Source: Acidobacteriota bacterium
GTDB lineage: Bacteria > Acidobacteriota > Terriglobia > Terriglobales > Acidobacteriaceae
Length of the DNA stretch: 25,626 nucleotides
NCBI GenBank assembly: GCA_021841795.1
Contig: JAKCDN010000004.1
Span: 1-25,626 of the forward strand
Reading direction: 5' to 3'
Shown here: positions 7,340-14,888 of the stretch, piece by piece
How the letters are laid out: every line of letters begins with the position of its first letter
How positions within the stretch are numbered: the stretch's first letter is position 1
Notes under the pieces: model-generated
Database searches by the model: none
The model's input: the letters and a program-made list of their open reading frames with translations, nothing else
Told to the model about the DNA's origin: nothing
Program-made: the position numbers and the translations under genes

Positions 7340-8122
7340 CTACTTGGCCAGCCCGGCCCTGGATATGCGCTCGACCTGCTTCGAGTAGCGCCCCAGCAGC
7401 GCATTCCAGCGCACGATCGCAATATCCTGCAGCATGCGGAGGCCGTCTTTCAGGTAACTGATGCGCGTCCGCTCGTCGTGCGCCCAACTGACGGGCACCT
7501 CCTCGATGCGGTAACCGCGCTTGCGGGCGATGAAGAGGATCTCGGGATCGAAGCCCCAGCGCTCGATGGTCTGCAACTGGAAGACGATCTGTGCCGCGGT
7601 CCGCGTAAAGGCCTTGAAGCCGCACTGGGTATCGGCGTAGGGCAGGCCCATGATGAAGCGGGTTACGCCGTTGAAGCAGCGCCCGAAGAATTGACGATAA
7701 AGCGGCTGACGGATGGTCTGGCGAGCGCGTTCAAGCCAGCGCGAACCAATGGCGATATCCGCACCGGCTGCAATCGCCGCAAAGAGCCCATCCGCCTCTT
7801 CAATTGGAGCGGAGAGATCGGCGTCGGTAAACAGAACCACCTCACCGAAGGAATGCAGGACGCCGTTGCGGACGCTGTAGCCCTTGCCGTGGTTGCCTGG
7901 ATTCTGGAGCAGCCGCACCTCGGGGTGATCCTGGGCAAAGGCGCGCACCAGGTGGGCCGTCTGGTCGCGGGAGCCGTCGTCGACGACTACCACCTCAGCA
8001 CTCCAGCCACGGGCGCGGATACAGGCAACAACCGTCTGCAGCGCGTGCCCAATGCGCGCGGCCTCATTGTAGGCGGGGATCACGATGCTGTAGGACGGGT
8101 AAGGCATTGCGCTAACGACCAT
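7340..8122 (-). CDS. GT2 glycosyltransferase, dolichyl-phosphate beta-glucosyltransferase (ALG5)-like
   Basis: The protein (260 residues from 8122) is a GT-A fold, family 2 enzyme. It shows YSIVIPAYNEAARIG near the N-terminus, EVVVVDDGSRDQT, GKGYSVRNGVL, the metal-binding LFTDADLSAP, ADTQCGFKAFTR and WGFDPEILFIARKRGY. The last three are characteristic of ALG5/DPG-synthase-like enzymes that load glucose from UDP-glucose onto a polyprenyl phosphate at the cytoplasmic membrane. There is no transmembrane tail, unlike many polyprenyl-phosphate mannosyl or glucosyl synthases. The frame is open upstream to 8281, but that part is unlike the family. I chose 8122 because AAGG sits four bases before it; 8125 and 8107 are alternatives. 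Its product could feed polyprenyl-phosphate-sugar transferases such as the ArnT-like gene at 1-1048, though nothing proves the link. Confidence 0.88.
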   Translation of the reverse strand: MVVSAMPYPSYSIVIPAYNEAARIGHALQTVVACIRARGWSAEVVVVDDGSRDQTAHLVRAFAQDHPEVRLLQNPGNHGKGYSVRNGVLHSFGEVVLFTDADLSAPIEEADGLFAAIAAGADIAIGSRWLERARQTIRQPLYRQFFGRCFNGVTRFIMGLPYADTQCGFKAFTRTAAQIVFQLQTIERWGFDPEILFIARKRGYRIEEVPVSWAHDERTRISYLKDGLRMLQDIAIVRWNALLGRYSKQVERISRAGLAK

Positions 8123-8286
8123 CATACCTTGGGCAACTTGATACGCTGTGAACTCGGCAACCGTTCGCAGGGGCGCTTTTCTCCAGACATCATAGCGCAC
8201 CTGTCTCCAGCTCGCCGCGCCGCTGTTGCGGGCCAGGCAAATGCCCCAAATTGCTGATGTGCAAAGGCTAAATTCCCACAAGGGAC

Positions 8287-8315
8287 TTGCTTTTTCGTGC
8301 GCAGGCGGGCAAAAT
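8287..8315 (+). promoter_or_regulatory. Candidate promoter of the HU gene
   Basis: TTGCTT (8287-8292) and CAAAAT (8310-8315) are separated by 17 bp and each matches the sigma-70 consensus at four positions. A leader of about 25 nt with GGGAGG ahead of the ATG at 8348 would follow. This is the only plausible pair I see in the gap shared with the divergent GT2 gene. Confidence 0.4.
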
Positions 8316-8347
8316 CCGTTTATCCTTAATCGGGAGGATCAAACGAG

Positions 8348-8647
8348 ATGACCAAAGCGGACCTTGTGGAGAAGGTGACAGCCCTGGGCGATCTGACCCG
8401 GCGCGACGGCGAAGTGATCGTGGAAACCATCTTCGGCTCCGTCATCGGCGCCCTTCAGAGCGGCGACAAGATAGAGATTCGCGGCTTCGGCTCATTCCGC
8501 ATCCGCCAGCGCAACCCCCGTATTGGCCGTAATCCCAAGACCGGCGCGCGCGTAGAAGTTCCCGCCAAGAAAGTACCCTACTTCAAGCCGTCGAAGGAGC
8601 TGCGCGATCTGGTGAATCCCGGTGAGGCTGCAGCCAAAGCATCGTAG
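8348..8647 (+). CDS. hup: HU/IHF-family nucleoid DNA-binding protein
   Basis: The 99-residue protein has the HU/IHF fold: MTKADLVEKV at the N-terminus, GDKIEIRGFGSFRIRQR (about 39-55) and the DNA-binding arm RNPRIGRNPKTGARVEVPAKKVPYFKPSKELRDLVN (about 55-90). These dimers bend and compact DNA in the nucleoid. The IEIRGFGSF and PYFKPSKELRDLVN segments resemble IHF-like members as much as HU, and no partner subunit is nearby, so a homodimer is likely. A short Ala/Lys tail ends the protein. GGGAGG lies about ten bases before the ATG. The gene stands alone, divergent from the GT2 gene and convergent with pgeF. Confidence 0.95.
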   Translation: MTKADLVEKVTALGDLTRRDGEVIVETIFGSVIGALQSGDKIEIRGFGSFRIRQRNPRIGRNPKTGARVEVPAKKVPYFKPSKELRDLVNPGEAAAKAS

Positions 8648-8663
8648 GAACCGAACCTCCGAG

Positions 8664-8720
8664 CGGCGCACTGCGCCGACAGGCAGCGGGGAAAAGGATC
8701 TGCCAGCCAACCCGGGCTGG
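8664..8720. other. Two tandem hairpins downstream of the HU gene
   Basis: CGGCGC-ACT-GCGCCG (8664-8678) and CCAGCC/GGCTGG (8703-8708 with 8715-8720) lie in the 185-bp convergent gap between the HU gene and pgeF. Neither is followed by a clear T-run on either strand, so Rho-independent termination is uncertain. Nothing else is recognisable in the gap. Confidence 0.3.
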
Positions 8721-8832
8721 AGTTCTGCGTGGAAGGGCTGAGACGCAGTTTGCGGATGGAGAGTAACCTGCCGGATGCCAGCCCCGACATCGCGGCAATT
8801 GCCACATCCTTTTGCAGGTATGGTGTTTCAGC

Positions 8833-9906
8833 TCATCGGGAGCGTCTCTTCCCTGCTCCACGCATACCGATCACCGCCATCATGCGTCCTGCGTGCCCCT
8901 GCGAAGCGCGATGCGAAAAGAACAGATCCCCCTGGCACTGAGTACAGCCGCCTACCACCTGGATCGCCGACGGCATCAGCCCGCTATCGAGCAACTGGCG
9001 GCGGTTGGCCTCCACAAGATCGGCATGCAGGCTGGGCCCAATGGGAGAATGACCGGGCGCTCGCTGGGTCAAGAACAACATCGGATACCTGGTTTTAATC
9101 GGGTCGGAGGCAAAGACCTCGTGGAAGAGCTCGCGCGCATAGTGAAACTGCGACTCAAATTCAGCGAGCACCTCTTCCCCCACGGCATAGCAGCATGCCG
9201 CAGCTCCCGGACCAATGGCGGCCATCAGGTCACCCGGCCGCGAGCCGTAGAGCAGGCGCATGCGCCCCACGCCGGTCTCCACAATCCGCTTTACCGTGCC
9301 ACGCCAGCCGGCGTGGAAGGCCGCGACAATGCGCTGCCGGCGGTCAGCGACCAGCACCGGGATGCAGTCGGCAGTCTGCACGGCCAATAACAGGTCAGGA
9401 TCGCACGTAATCTGGCCGTCAGCGCGGCGCGGCGTGGCGCGGTCCGCGTCTGCCTTTCCGGCATCGACCACGAGGTTGGAGTGGAACTGTTTCAGGGCAA
9501 GCACGGGGGTTGCCGCATTGCCTGTGATGGCTTCGGCGAGCAATCGCCGGTTTCCCAGGACTGTTGGTCTGGAGTCGGCAGCGGTAAGGCCAAGATTCAG
9601 CTCGCCTGGCGCGGCCTCAGGGCAGTAAGCGCGGCTCAATCCGCCCTTGCGGGTGCTGAAGCCGCAGCAAAGCCAGGGCAGATCCCAGCCCGGTATCGGC
9701 AGCCACTCCACGCCATTTGCGGCACGGCGCACAGCGGGGCGCGCAGGGCGCAATTCTTCCGGCGCCACTCCACCGGAACGCGCCCGGGAGCTGCCCGGGG
9801 AGCTGAGCCCACGCGGATTGCGCACCAATCCTGCCATGGCATAGAGGGTGTCGAGCGACTCCACGGCCGAAGCGTCGTAGATAGCAGATTTCGAGGAAAG
9901 CCGCAT
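8833..9906 (-). CDS. pgeF: Peptidoglycan editing factor PgeF (YfiH/multicopper polyphenol oxidase-like family)
   Basis: The conserved domain starts near WLPIPGWDLPWLCCGFSTRKGG and includes LKQFHSNLVVDAG, the metal-site signatures QTADCIPVLVAD and AAFHAGWRGTVKRIVE, GPGAAACCYAVGEEV and the C-terminal CTQCQGDLFFSHRASQGHAGRMMAVIGM. The family was once called laccase-like; bacterial members are linked to removing wrongly placed L-Ser from peptidoglycan precursors and to purine nucleoside cleavage. The family is normally about 240-270 residues, so the 67 residues before the domain are either a variable extension or partly untranslated. Possible starts are 9999, 9906 and 9840. I chose 9906 because TAAAAT lies ten bases upstream on the minus strand, but confidence in the start is low. 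The gene stands alone. Confidence 0.85.
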   Translation of the reverse strand: MRLSSKSAIYDASAVESLDTLYAMAGLVRNPRGLSSPGSSRARSGGVAPEELRPARPAVRRAANGVEWLPIPGWDLPWLCCGFSTRKGGLSRAYCPEAAPGELNLGLTAADSRPTVLGNRRLLAEAITGNAATPVLALKQFHSNLVVDAGKADADRATPRRADGQITCDPDLLLAVQTADCIPVLVADRRQRIVAAFHAGWRGTVKRIVETGVGRMRLLYGSRPGDLMAAIGPGAAACCYAVGEEVLAEFESQFHYARELFHEVFASDPIKTRYPMLFLTQRAPGHSPIGPSLHADLVEANRRQLLDSGLMPSAIQVVGGCTQCQGDLFFSHRASQGHAGRMMAVIGMRGAGKRRSR

Positions 9907-9999
9907 TACAGCTTTGATTTTATCGTCAACCTGGGCGGCAGCGAATCGTGCGTAGCGTGGTCCAGCCCGGCTCGGATCGAGAGGAATGCCGGCTCTCAT

Positions 10000-10614
10000 C
10001 TGCAGGATTCGTCGTTATGGGCCGGTTTCCAGTCGTGGGACCAGGACTTGCGGCCCCGATGCCACAAGGCGGTCAACCCGCCCTGACGGTTGCCTGCGCA
10101 GCGCGCATGCAGCCGGACGACCGCAGACAGCATATGGGCCTACCTTCCGGTAGGCCCGCTCGAGAGGCAATTTTGGGAGGGATTCCAGGGGGGAAATTGG
10201 GAAGAGGTTCCGAAGAACCCTTGAGAGAGATGTTGCCTTGCTTTGGTGGGACGTCTTGGGGAAGCCTCTGCTGATTGATTAAATAGATGCCATATTCACA
10301 GAAAGGTTGCAAGCGTTTTGAGCAATGGCATTGCAAGAATCGCTCCGCGCGGACTGATCTCTGCGTGCATAATCTTCATAATAAGTCTGTTACCGCCATC
10401 ACTGCCAACGGAATATTTATGGCGCACTTTTTATTGTCGATGCGCAAGTAGGCAACGGCCCGGGAGCAACCGACATCGAAGCGATGCGCTTTATGAACCG
10501 CTTTGTCTTCCAGGCGCGATGACTTTCGCGGCGTACGGTCAGGTCCGGGTTCGAATCTATTGCCACGCGCTGTTGCAGCGCCGGAAGCTGCGCATTTCGA
10601 ACAGGAAGCTGTTG
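10000..10614. other. Non-coding stretch between pgeF and ispD
   Basis: This stretch of about 600 bp lies between divergent genes. A frame running from 10318 into ispD is an artificial extension: its first 104 residues look nothing like IspD. The left half holds the candidate structured RNA described separately. The right half is AT-richer (about 10275-10435) and probably holds promoters. GGTTCGAATC near 10548 resembles a tRNA T-loop, but no tRNA can be folded around it. Confidence 0.5.
10136..10238 (-). ncRNA. Candidate structured small RNA or leader on the minus strand
   Basis: Read on the minus strand, three hairpins follow in order. The first is a GGTTC-TTCG-GAACC stem with the extra-stable cUUCGg tetraloop (10206-10219), extended by AAG/CTT around one bulged base. 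The second is CAATTT/AAATTG (10194-10199 with 10168-10173), enclosing a 20-nt C-rich loop containing CCCTCCC. The third is GGGCCTACC-GGAA-GGTAGGCCC (10136-10157) with a GNRA loop. AGGCAA (10165-10170) can alternatively pair with TTGCCT (10233-10238). The two special tetraloops are canonical only on this strand, which favours it. No terminator T-run and no known Rfam family are recognised. It could be a free sRNA or part of a long pgeF leader. Confidence 0.35.
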
Positions 10615-10620
10615 TATACT
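10615..10620 (+). promoter_or_regulatory. -10 element (TATACT) just before ispD
   Basis: TATACT ends nine bases before the ispD ATG, and no Shine-Dalgarno sequence lies between them. Transcription starting about seven bases downstream would give a leader of about three bases, so a near-leaderless mRNA. No good -35 box is seen. Confidence 0.45.
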
Positions 10621-10629
10621 CGCAGAGCC

Positions 10630-11328
10630 ATGCAAGTCTTTGTCATACTTCCCGCAGCGGGACTTGGAACCCGCATGGCGGGCCCACAACCCAAGCAGTT
10701 TCTGGCTCTGGCAGGCGTGCCGATCCTTATCCATTCGCTGCGGGCGTTTGTTGCGGCGCCGCGCGTCACCGCGATCTATGTGGCGGTACGCAAGTCCGAG
10801 ATGGAGCGCGCCTCGGCGCAGGTGGCCGAATATGGATTCGCGAGTCGCGTTCACGTGGTTGAAGGCGGCGAGAAGCGGCAGGAGTCGGTGGCAAACGCGG
10901 TGAAGGCATTGCCCGCCCAGCCCGATGACATTGTTCTGGTCCACGATGCCGTCCGGCCACTTATTGACGCCGCAACCATCGAGCGCACGATCGATGCCGT
11001 CGTGGCGCAAGGCGCGGCCATCGTGGGCATGCCCGCGATCGACACCATCAAGCAGGTGGAGCGCACTGCGCATGGAGCGCTCATTACGGCAACGATCCCG
11101 CGTGAGTTCGTGGTGCAGGCGCAAACGCCGCAGGGTTTCCGCTACGGTTTGTTTGCCCAGGCTCTGGCCGAGGCTACGGCGGATGGGTTTGTGGGCACCG
11201 ACGAGGCCTCATTGCTGGAGCGGGCCGGAATCCCCGTAGCCGTGGTGCACGGCTCTCAGGTTAATCTGAAGATTACCCAGCCTGGCGATCTGGAGCTGGC
11301 CGAATTCTATTTGAAACAGCGGAGTTAG
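10630..11328 (+). CDS. ispD: 2-C-methyl-D-erythritol 4-phosphate cytidylyltransferase
   Basis: The 232-residue enzyme joins CTP and MEP to give CDP-ME, the third step of the MEP isoprenoid pathway in the cytoplasm. Signatures are the CTP-binding loop ILPAAGLGTRMAGPQPKQFL (6-25), VVEGGEKRQESVANAV, DIVLVHDAVRPLI, GMPAIDTIKQV, AQTPQGFRYGLF, GTDEASLLERAG and QVNLKITQPGDLELAE at the C-terminus, all in family order. The start is the ATG at 10630, directly before the conserved first strand; the longer frame upstream is not part of the protein. ispF follows 50-56 bp downstream on the same strand, so the two are likely co-transcribed. Confidence 0.97.
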   Translation: MQVFVILPAAGLGTRMAGPQPKQFLALAGVPILIHSLRAFVAAPRVTAIYVAVRKSEMERASAQVAEYGFASRVHVVEGGEKRQESVANAVKALPAQPDDIVLVHDAVRPLIDAATIERTIDAVVAQGAAIVGMPAIDTIKQVERTAHGALITATIPREFVVQAQTPQGFRYGLFAQALAEATADGFVGTDEASLLERAGIPVAVVHGSQVNLKITQPGDLELAEFYLKQRS

Positions 11329-11384
11329 CGGACCGCGGCCTGAGCCGACGGCAGAAGCACGCTGATTCGCGCGGACAAGTGAAG

Positions 11385-12011
11385 ATGGGCAAGTCGGATA
11401 TACGCATCGGTTTTGGCTACGACTCACATGAGTTCAAGCCCGGGGTGCCGTTGCGCATCGGCGGCATGACGCTCGACCACCCCCAGGGCCTGGCCGGCCA
11501 CTCCGACGGCGACGTTCTGCTGCACGCCATTACCGACGCGCTGCTTGGCGCGGTGGCCGCGGGCGACATTGGCAGTTTTTTCCCGCCCGGCGATCCTCGC
11601 TGGAAGAACGCCGACTCCGCAATCTTTCTGAACCTGGCGCTCGAAGAGTTGCAGCACGCCGGCTATCGTGTCGTTAATGTCGATACCACGCTGATCCTGG
11701 CCGCGCCCAAGATTGCGCCGATCGCTCCGGACATGTGTACGCGCGTCGCAGACCTGCTGGGCGTCGAGGTGAACCAGGTGAGCATCAAGGCCAAAACGCC
11801 GGAGGGCCTGGGCCTGGACCATGTGGCGCAATGCCACGCTGCCGCGCTGGTGGAGCGCGTGCAGGAACCCGACGAACTGAAGAGCATGGAAGCGGTCATC
11901 GAAAGCCAGCGGCAACTGGAAGACGTAGTCGACGACCTGCTCGCCTCAGTGCACGGGGTTCCCAAACGGCGAGCCATTGCCACGATTTACGACACTGAGG
12001 ACATCACCTAA
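11385..12011 (+). CDS. ispF: 2-C-methyl-D-erythritol 2,4-cyclodiphosphate synthase with a C-terminal extension
   Basis: IspF cyclises CDP-ME 2-phosphate to MEcPP with loss of CMP, two steps after IspD. Metal ligands are seen in GYDSHEF (Asp13, His15) and LLHAITDAL (His47). GHSDGD, GDIGSFFPPGDPRWKNADS and SIKAKTPEGLG are also conserved. The start may be ATG 11385 (208 residues) or GTG 11379. The core of about 160 residues ends near AALVERVQ. Some 45-50 further residues follow, with an acidic helical stretch (EAVIESQRQLEDVVDDLLAS) and a short end (KRRAIATIYDTEDIT). Family members usually stop at about 160, so this tail is unusual. No frameshift or separate start explains it. It sits directly after ispD. 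Confidence 0.94.
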   Translation: MGKSDIRIGFGYDSHEFKPGVPLRIGGMTLDHPQGLAGHSDGDVLLHAITDALLGAVAAGDIGSFFPPGDPRWKNADSAIFLNLALEELQHAGYRVVNVDTTLILAAPKIAPIAPDMCTRVADLLGVEVNQVSIKAKTPEGLGLDHVAQCHAAALVERVQEPDELKSMEAVIESQRQLEDVVDDLLASVHGVPKRRAIATIYDTEDIT

Positions 12012-12043
12012 GGGCAGGGATCGAGGTTACCGCCCCGGCCGTG

Positions 12044-12424
12044 TTAATGCGCCTGGAGGTGCGGGATCTGGTAGCGCAGAATCTGATCGTCCACCGTAAG
12101 CAGAGTCAGTGCTTCCAAGTGCGCCTGGGCCACAAGCAGGCGGTCGAATGGGTCGCGATGGTATGCGGGAAGCTGCCCGGCCCACTCCGCGTGTCGGACG
12201 GTAATCGGCAAGGACAAAAAGCCGTGTTCCTCGATCGCCTTTGCAGCTGAACCCGAAAAGGACAACTTCCCCGACGCGCGTTTGATAGCAATCTCCCAAA
12301 CCGTTCCTGCGCTGATGTGAATCGGATTGGCAGGTGAAACGATTGCCGCGCGAAATGCGGCCGGCAAATTGGCGTCGTTCGTGTCCCACCAGATAAGAAC
12401 TTGGGTGTCGAGCAGGAGATCCAT
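12044..12424 (-). CDS. vapC: VapC-type PIN-domain toxin
   Basis: The 126-residue protein is a PIN-domain ribonuclease with the expected acidic residues: Asp6 in LLLDTQVLIWW, Glu44 in TVWEIAIKRASGKL, Asp91/Asp94 in RDPFDRLLVAQA, and Asp112/Asp113 in LTVDDQIL. This is the subgroup of VapC toxins carrying the LLDT-LIWW signature. Such toxins cleave tRNA or rRNA when freed from their antitoxin. The start codon lies three bases after the antitoxin stop codon, giving the standard antitoxin-first order. The C-terminus converges on ispF with a 32-bp gap. The pair breaks an otherwise housekeeping region, which suggests horizontal acquisition. Confidence 0.9.
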   Translation of the reverse strand: MDLLLDTQVLIWWDTNDANLPAAFRAAIVSPANPIHISAGTVWEIAIKRASGKLSFSGSAAKAIEEHGFLSLPITVRHAEWAGQLPAYHRDPFDRLLVAQAHLEALTLLTVDDQILRYQIPHLQAH

Positions 12425-12427
12425 CTG

Positions 12428-12712
12428 CTATAGCCCAAAGTCTTTCAAAATCTCTTCCGGCAAAGGAGCATCGAAGTCCGGCGCGATATAAGTTATTCCC
12501 ATCACGTTTCGCCCCAATTTCCGCAACGCCTTCCTGGGCAGATTTACCCCCGTCAGGCGGGCCTTGGGTTTTCCCGCCTTAGCGATCAGAATTTCCTCGC
12601 CGCCCGCGGCGCGCTCCACGAGGTCGGAAAGGTGCGTCTTGGCCTCGTAGAGATTCACCTGCACTGGCTTGGAGGATTTCTTTGCCGGTTTCGAGATGGT
12701 GTTGGCAACCAT
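12428..12712 (-). CDS. Phd/YefM-type antitoxin
   Basis: The 94-residue protein has a disordered basic N-terminus (KPAKKSSKP) followed by the Phd/YefM DNA-binding core VQVNLYEAKTHLSDLVERAAGGEEILIAKAGKPKARL (about 17-53). The C-terminal segment (YIAPDFDAPLPEEILKDFGL) is typical of the toxin-wrapping part of antitoxins paired with PIN toxins. The frame is open to 12739, but AGGA eight bases before the ATG at 12712 supports that start. The antitoxin would bind the PIN toxin and, as a complex, repress the promoter through the TTGGT repeats just upstream. Confidence 0.88.
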   Translation of the reverse strand: MVANTISKPAKKSSKPVQVNLYEAKTHLSDLVERAAGGEEILIAKAGKPKARLTGVNLPRKALRKLGRNVMGITYIAPDFDAPLPEEILKDFGL

Positions 12713-12750
12713 AATCGTGATCCTGCGATCCATTCGCATGCATAAGAAGC

Positions 12751-12774
12751 AAGTTGGTCAAGTTGGTTAACCAA
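12751..12774. promoter_or_regulatory. Repeat operator upstream of the toxin-antitoxin pair
   Basis: Two direct copies of AAGTTGGT (12751-12758 and 12760-12767) run into the perfect 12-bp palindrome TTGGTTAACCAA (12763-12774). The TTGGT half-site therefore occurs three times, the last inverted. It sits about 40 bp upstream of the antitoxin start, where Phd-type autorepressors usually bind. Function is inferred from position and symmetry. Confidence 0.55.
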
Positions 12775-12921
12775 AGCACTTCACCAGTCTCGGTTGGCCT
12801 GGCGTCAGCCCGCTTGAGCAGGCCATAGGCGGTAGCCCAGGGCGCAAATTCTCATTGCGGAGCCCGGCATTTTTCTGTACCTTGGCTGCAAAAGTTATCC
12901 CGTTACTGTGGAGCGACCTCA

Positions 12922-13236
12922 ATGAACCTACTGGCGGCATTTCTCCAAAGCGGAATGGACTCACCCGTCACGCATGAAGCCCTGATGATGTTTGGTCCTC
13001 TGGTGATGATCGCGGTCGTGATCGGGCTGGCAATCGTGCTCATCCCCTTCTGGTTTATCTGCAAGAAGGCGGGCTTCACGCCCTGGCTCACGCTGCTGAA
13101 CCTGATCCCGATGGGCGGATTGGTGCTGATCTACGTGCTGGCCTTTGCGCAGTGGAAGGTGGTTCCAGTGCAAGAGCTTATCCCCTTCCCGCCGCCGATG
13201 CAGCCGCCATATCCGCCGGCGCCGCCCACAGCTTGA
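12922..13236 (+). CDS. Small two-helix membrane protein of unknown function
   Basis: The 104-residue product has two hydrophobic segments, at about residues 23-47 (LMMFGPLVMIAVVIGLAIVL and onward) and 56-77 (LTLLNLIPMGGLVLIYVLAF). They are separated by the short basic loop FWFICKKAGFTPW. It ends in a Pro-rich tail (FPPPMQPPYPPAPPTA). The loop-helix pattern KAGFTPWLTLLNLIPMGGLVL resembles small inner-membrane proteins annotated as hypothetical in many bacteria; I do not recognise a function. GGAG lies eight bases before the ATG. It is 44 bp upstream of gltX and could share its transcript. Confidence 0.75.
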   Translation: MNLLAAFLQSGMDSPVTHEALMMFGPLVMIAVVIGLAIVLIPFWFICKKAGFTPWLTLLNLIPMGGLVLIYVLAFAQWKVVPVQELIPFPPPMQPPYPPAPPTA

Positions 13237-13269
13237 TACGCGAGGGTTTTAGGGCATGGCGGAGTGTTT

Positions 13270-13275
13270 TAGCAT
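13270..13275 (+). promoter_or_regulatory. -10-like TAGCAT just before gltX
   Basis: TAGCAT (TANNNT pattern) lies five bases before the first gltX ATG, and there is no Shine-Dalgarno sequence. It fits a leaderless gltX transcript but is weak taken alone. Confidence 0.3.
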
Positions 13276-13280
13276 CGTAA

Positions 13281-14789
13281 ATGAAAGCAATCGCTACGAT
13301 GCCTGATTCAGTGTCGCCAGTCTCCGCGCCTCCGCGCGTCCGCTTTGCGCCCTCGCCCACGGGATTTCTCCACGTGGGGAGCGCGCGCACGTTTATCTTC
13401 AACTGGCTCTTCGCCCGCCACAATCAGGGCACCATGGTGCTGCGGCTGGACGATACCGACGTTGAGCGCAACACCGATGCCAGCGTGCAGTCCATCTTCG
13501 AGGGGTTGCGCTGGCTGGGCCTCAACTGGGACGAAGAGTACAAGCAGTCCGAGCGCCTCGACCTGCATCGCGCGGCGGCGGAGACGATCTTCGCCCGGGG
13601 GCTGGCCTATCGCGACTTCACTCCAGCGCACGCGGGCGACGACAACCAGTCCTCCGCGCAGGGCGCGTGGCTCTTCAACCCGGGCATGCGCGAGATGCCG
13701 CGCGAAGAAAGCGACCGCCGCGCCGCGGCCGGAGAGCCGTTTGCCCTGCGTTATCGCGTGCCCCGCGGCGAAGGCCGCGTTCTGCATTTTGCCGATGGCG
13801 TTTACGGCGCACAATCCCGTCCGACCGACGAGGTCGAGGACTTTGCGCTGCTGCGTTCGGACGGCATGCCGACTTATCATCTGGCATCCTGTGTCGACGA
13901 CGCCGATCTGCGCATCAGCCACATTATTCGCGGCCAGGATCACCTGACCAACACTTACAAGCATCTGCTGATCTTCGAGGCCCTGGGCGCGCAGGCGCCG
14001 CAGTTCGCACACCTGCCGCTGCTGGTTGCGCCCGACGGCACCAAGCTGTCGAAGCGGAAGCACGGGCCGGTTGTCAGCGTGACTACCTATCGCGACGCGG
14101 GCTTTTTGCCGCAGGCTTTCGTCAACTTTCTGTGTCTGCTTGGCTGGTCACCGAAAAACGACCGCGATTTTCTGGTTTTGGATGAGATCCGTACACTTTT
14201 TACGCTGGAAGGCGTCAACCGCGCCAATGCCGTGGTCAACTTCACCGAAGAAGACCCGTTCGACGCCAAGGCAGTCTGGCTCAATGCCGAGCACATCCGC
14301 GCATTGCCGGTCGAGGAGCTGGCGCACTGCCTGACGCCGTTCCTCGAACAGGCGGGTTTCCACGCTGCGCCGGACAAAGTCGCCGCGGTTGCGCCGCTCA
14401 TCCGCGAGCGCATCAAGCTGCTGGGCGAGGCCCCGGCCGCAGCCGATTTCTTCTTTGTCGACAAGCTGCCCGGGTACGACCCGGCGGAGCTGATCCCCCT
14501 GAAAAAAGGCGAAACGACGGGCGATCCCGCGCTTGCCCTGCGCGTTCTTGAGAGTGCCCGGCAGGTGCTGGCAGCTACAGACTTTGATCATGATTCGCTT
14601 GACAAGGCGCTGCGCGAGGCAGCCACCCAGCTCGGCCTCAAGGCCGGGCCGATGTTCCAGCCGATTCGCGTTGCCGTCTGCGGGCGCAAGAACGCGCCGC
14701 CGCTCTTTGAGACCCTGGTCGTCCTTGGCCGAGAGGTTTGCCTGGCGCGCATCGCGGAGGCCGAAGAACGCATTGCCTCGCTGGGTTAG
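13281..14789 (+). CDS. gltX: Glutamyl-tRNA synthetase
   Basis: The 502-residue class I synthetase charges tRNA-Glu with glutamate. The catalytic domain has [17 protein letters not shown] (HIGH motif as HVGS, 31-34), [28 protein letters not shown] and the KMSKS loop KLSKRKHG (255-262). A helical C-terminal anticodon-binding domain follows (about 330-500). The zinc-ribbon cysteines of E. coli GluRS are absent: the region after [10 protein letters not shown] has none. Starts at 13281 or 13299 both lack a ribosome site. A strong hairpin terminator lies just downstream. Because glnS is also present about 900 bp away, this enzyme can be a discriminating GluRS with no need to mischarge tRNA-Gln. Confidence 0.97.
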   Translation: MKAIATMPDSVSPVSAPPRVRFAPSPTGFLHVGSARTFIFNWLFARHNQGTMVLRLDDTDVERNTDASVQSIFEGLRWLGLNWDEEYKQSERLDLHRAAAETIFARGLAYRDFTPAHAGDDNQSSAQGAWLFNPGMREMPREESDRRAAAGEPFALRYRVPRGEGRVLHFADGVYGAQSRPTDEVEDFALLRSDGMPTYHLASCVDDADLRISHIIRGQDHLTNTYKHLLIFEALGAQAPQFAHLPLLVAPDGTKLSKRKHGPVVSVTTYRDAGFLPQAFVNFLCLLGWSPKNDRDFLVLDEIRTLFTLEGVNRANAVVNFTEEDPFDAKAVWLNAEHIRALPVEELAHCLTPFLEQAGFHAAPDKVAAVAPLIRERIKLLGEAPAAADFFFVDKLPGYDPAELIPLKKGETTGDPALALRVLESARQVLAATDFDHDSLDKALREAATQLGLKAGPMFQPIRVAVCGRKNAPPLFETLVVLGREVCLARIAEAEERIASLG

Positions 14790-14801
14790 CGATTGAACTA
14801 A

Positions 14802-14837
14802 AAAGGATCGGGGGAAGTCTCCTTCCCCCGATCCTTT
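14802..14837. terminator. Strong hairpin terminator after gltX
   Basis: AAAGGATCGGGGGAAG (14802-14817) and its exact complement CTTCCCCCGATCCTTT (14822-14837) form a perfect 16-bp stem with a TCTC loop, starting 13 bases after the gltX stop. The arms begin and end with A and T tracts, so it should act in both directions. It separates gltX from the Abi-like gene. Confidence 0.85.
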
Positions 14838-14888
14838 CTAAGCCCTGGTCATGTGCCTTGCGGCAGGGATGGATCCAGCAGCATTCGT

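Noticed and set aside
7334..8257. 307-residue plus-strand frame opposite the GT2 gene
   Set aside because: It is a shadow of the minus-strand glycosyltransferase, which carries all the GT2 motifs.
10073..10336. 87-residue minus-strand frame over the candidate RNA
   Set aside because: It has Cys/Pro-rich chance composition, no ribosome site and no recognisable domain; the nested hairpins explain the region better.
10540..10580. GGTTCGAATC resembling a tRNA T-loop before ispD
   Set aside because: The flanking bases do not give a T-stem or acceptor stem, and no D or anticodon arm can be placed upstream.
10318..10629. N-terminal 104-residue extension of the ispD frame
   Set aside because: The residues do not resemble IspD, codon use is unlike the rest of the gene, and the conserved first strand begins exactly at the ATG at 10630.
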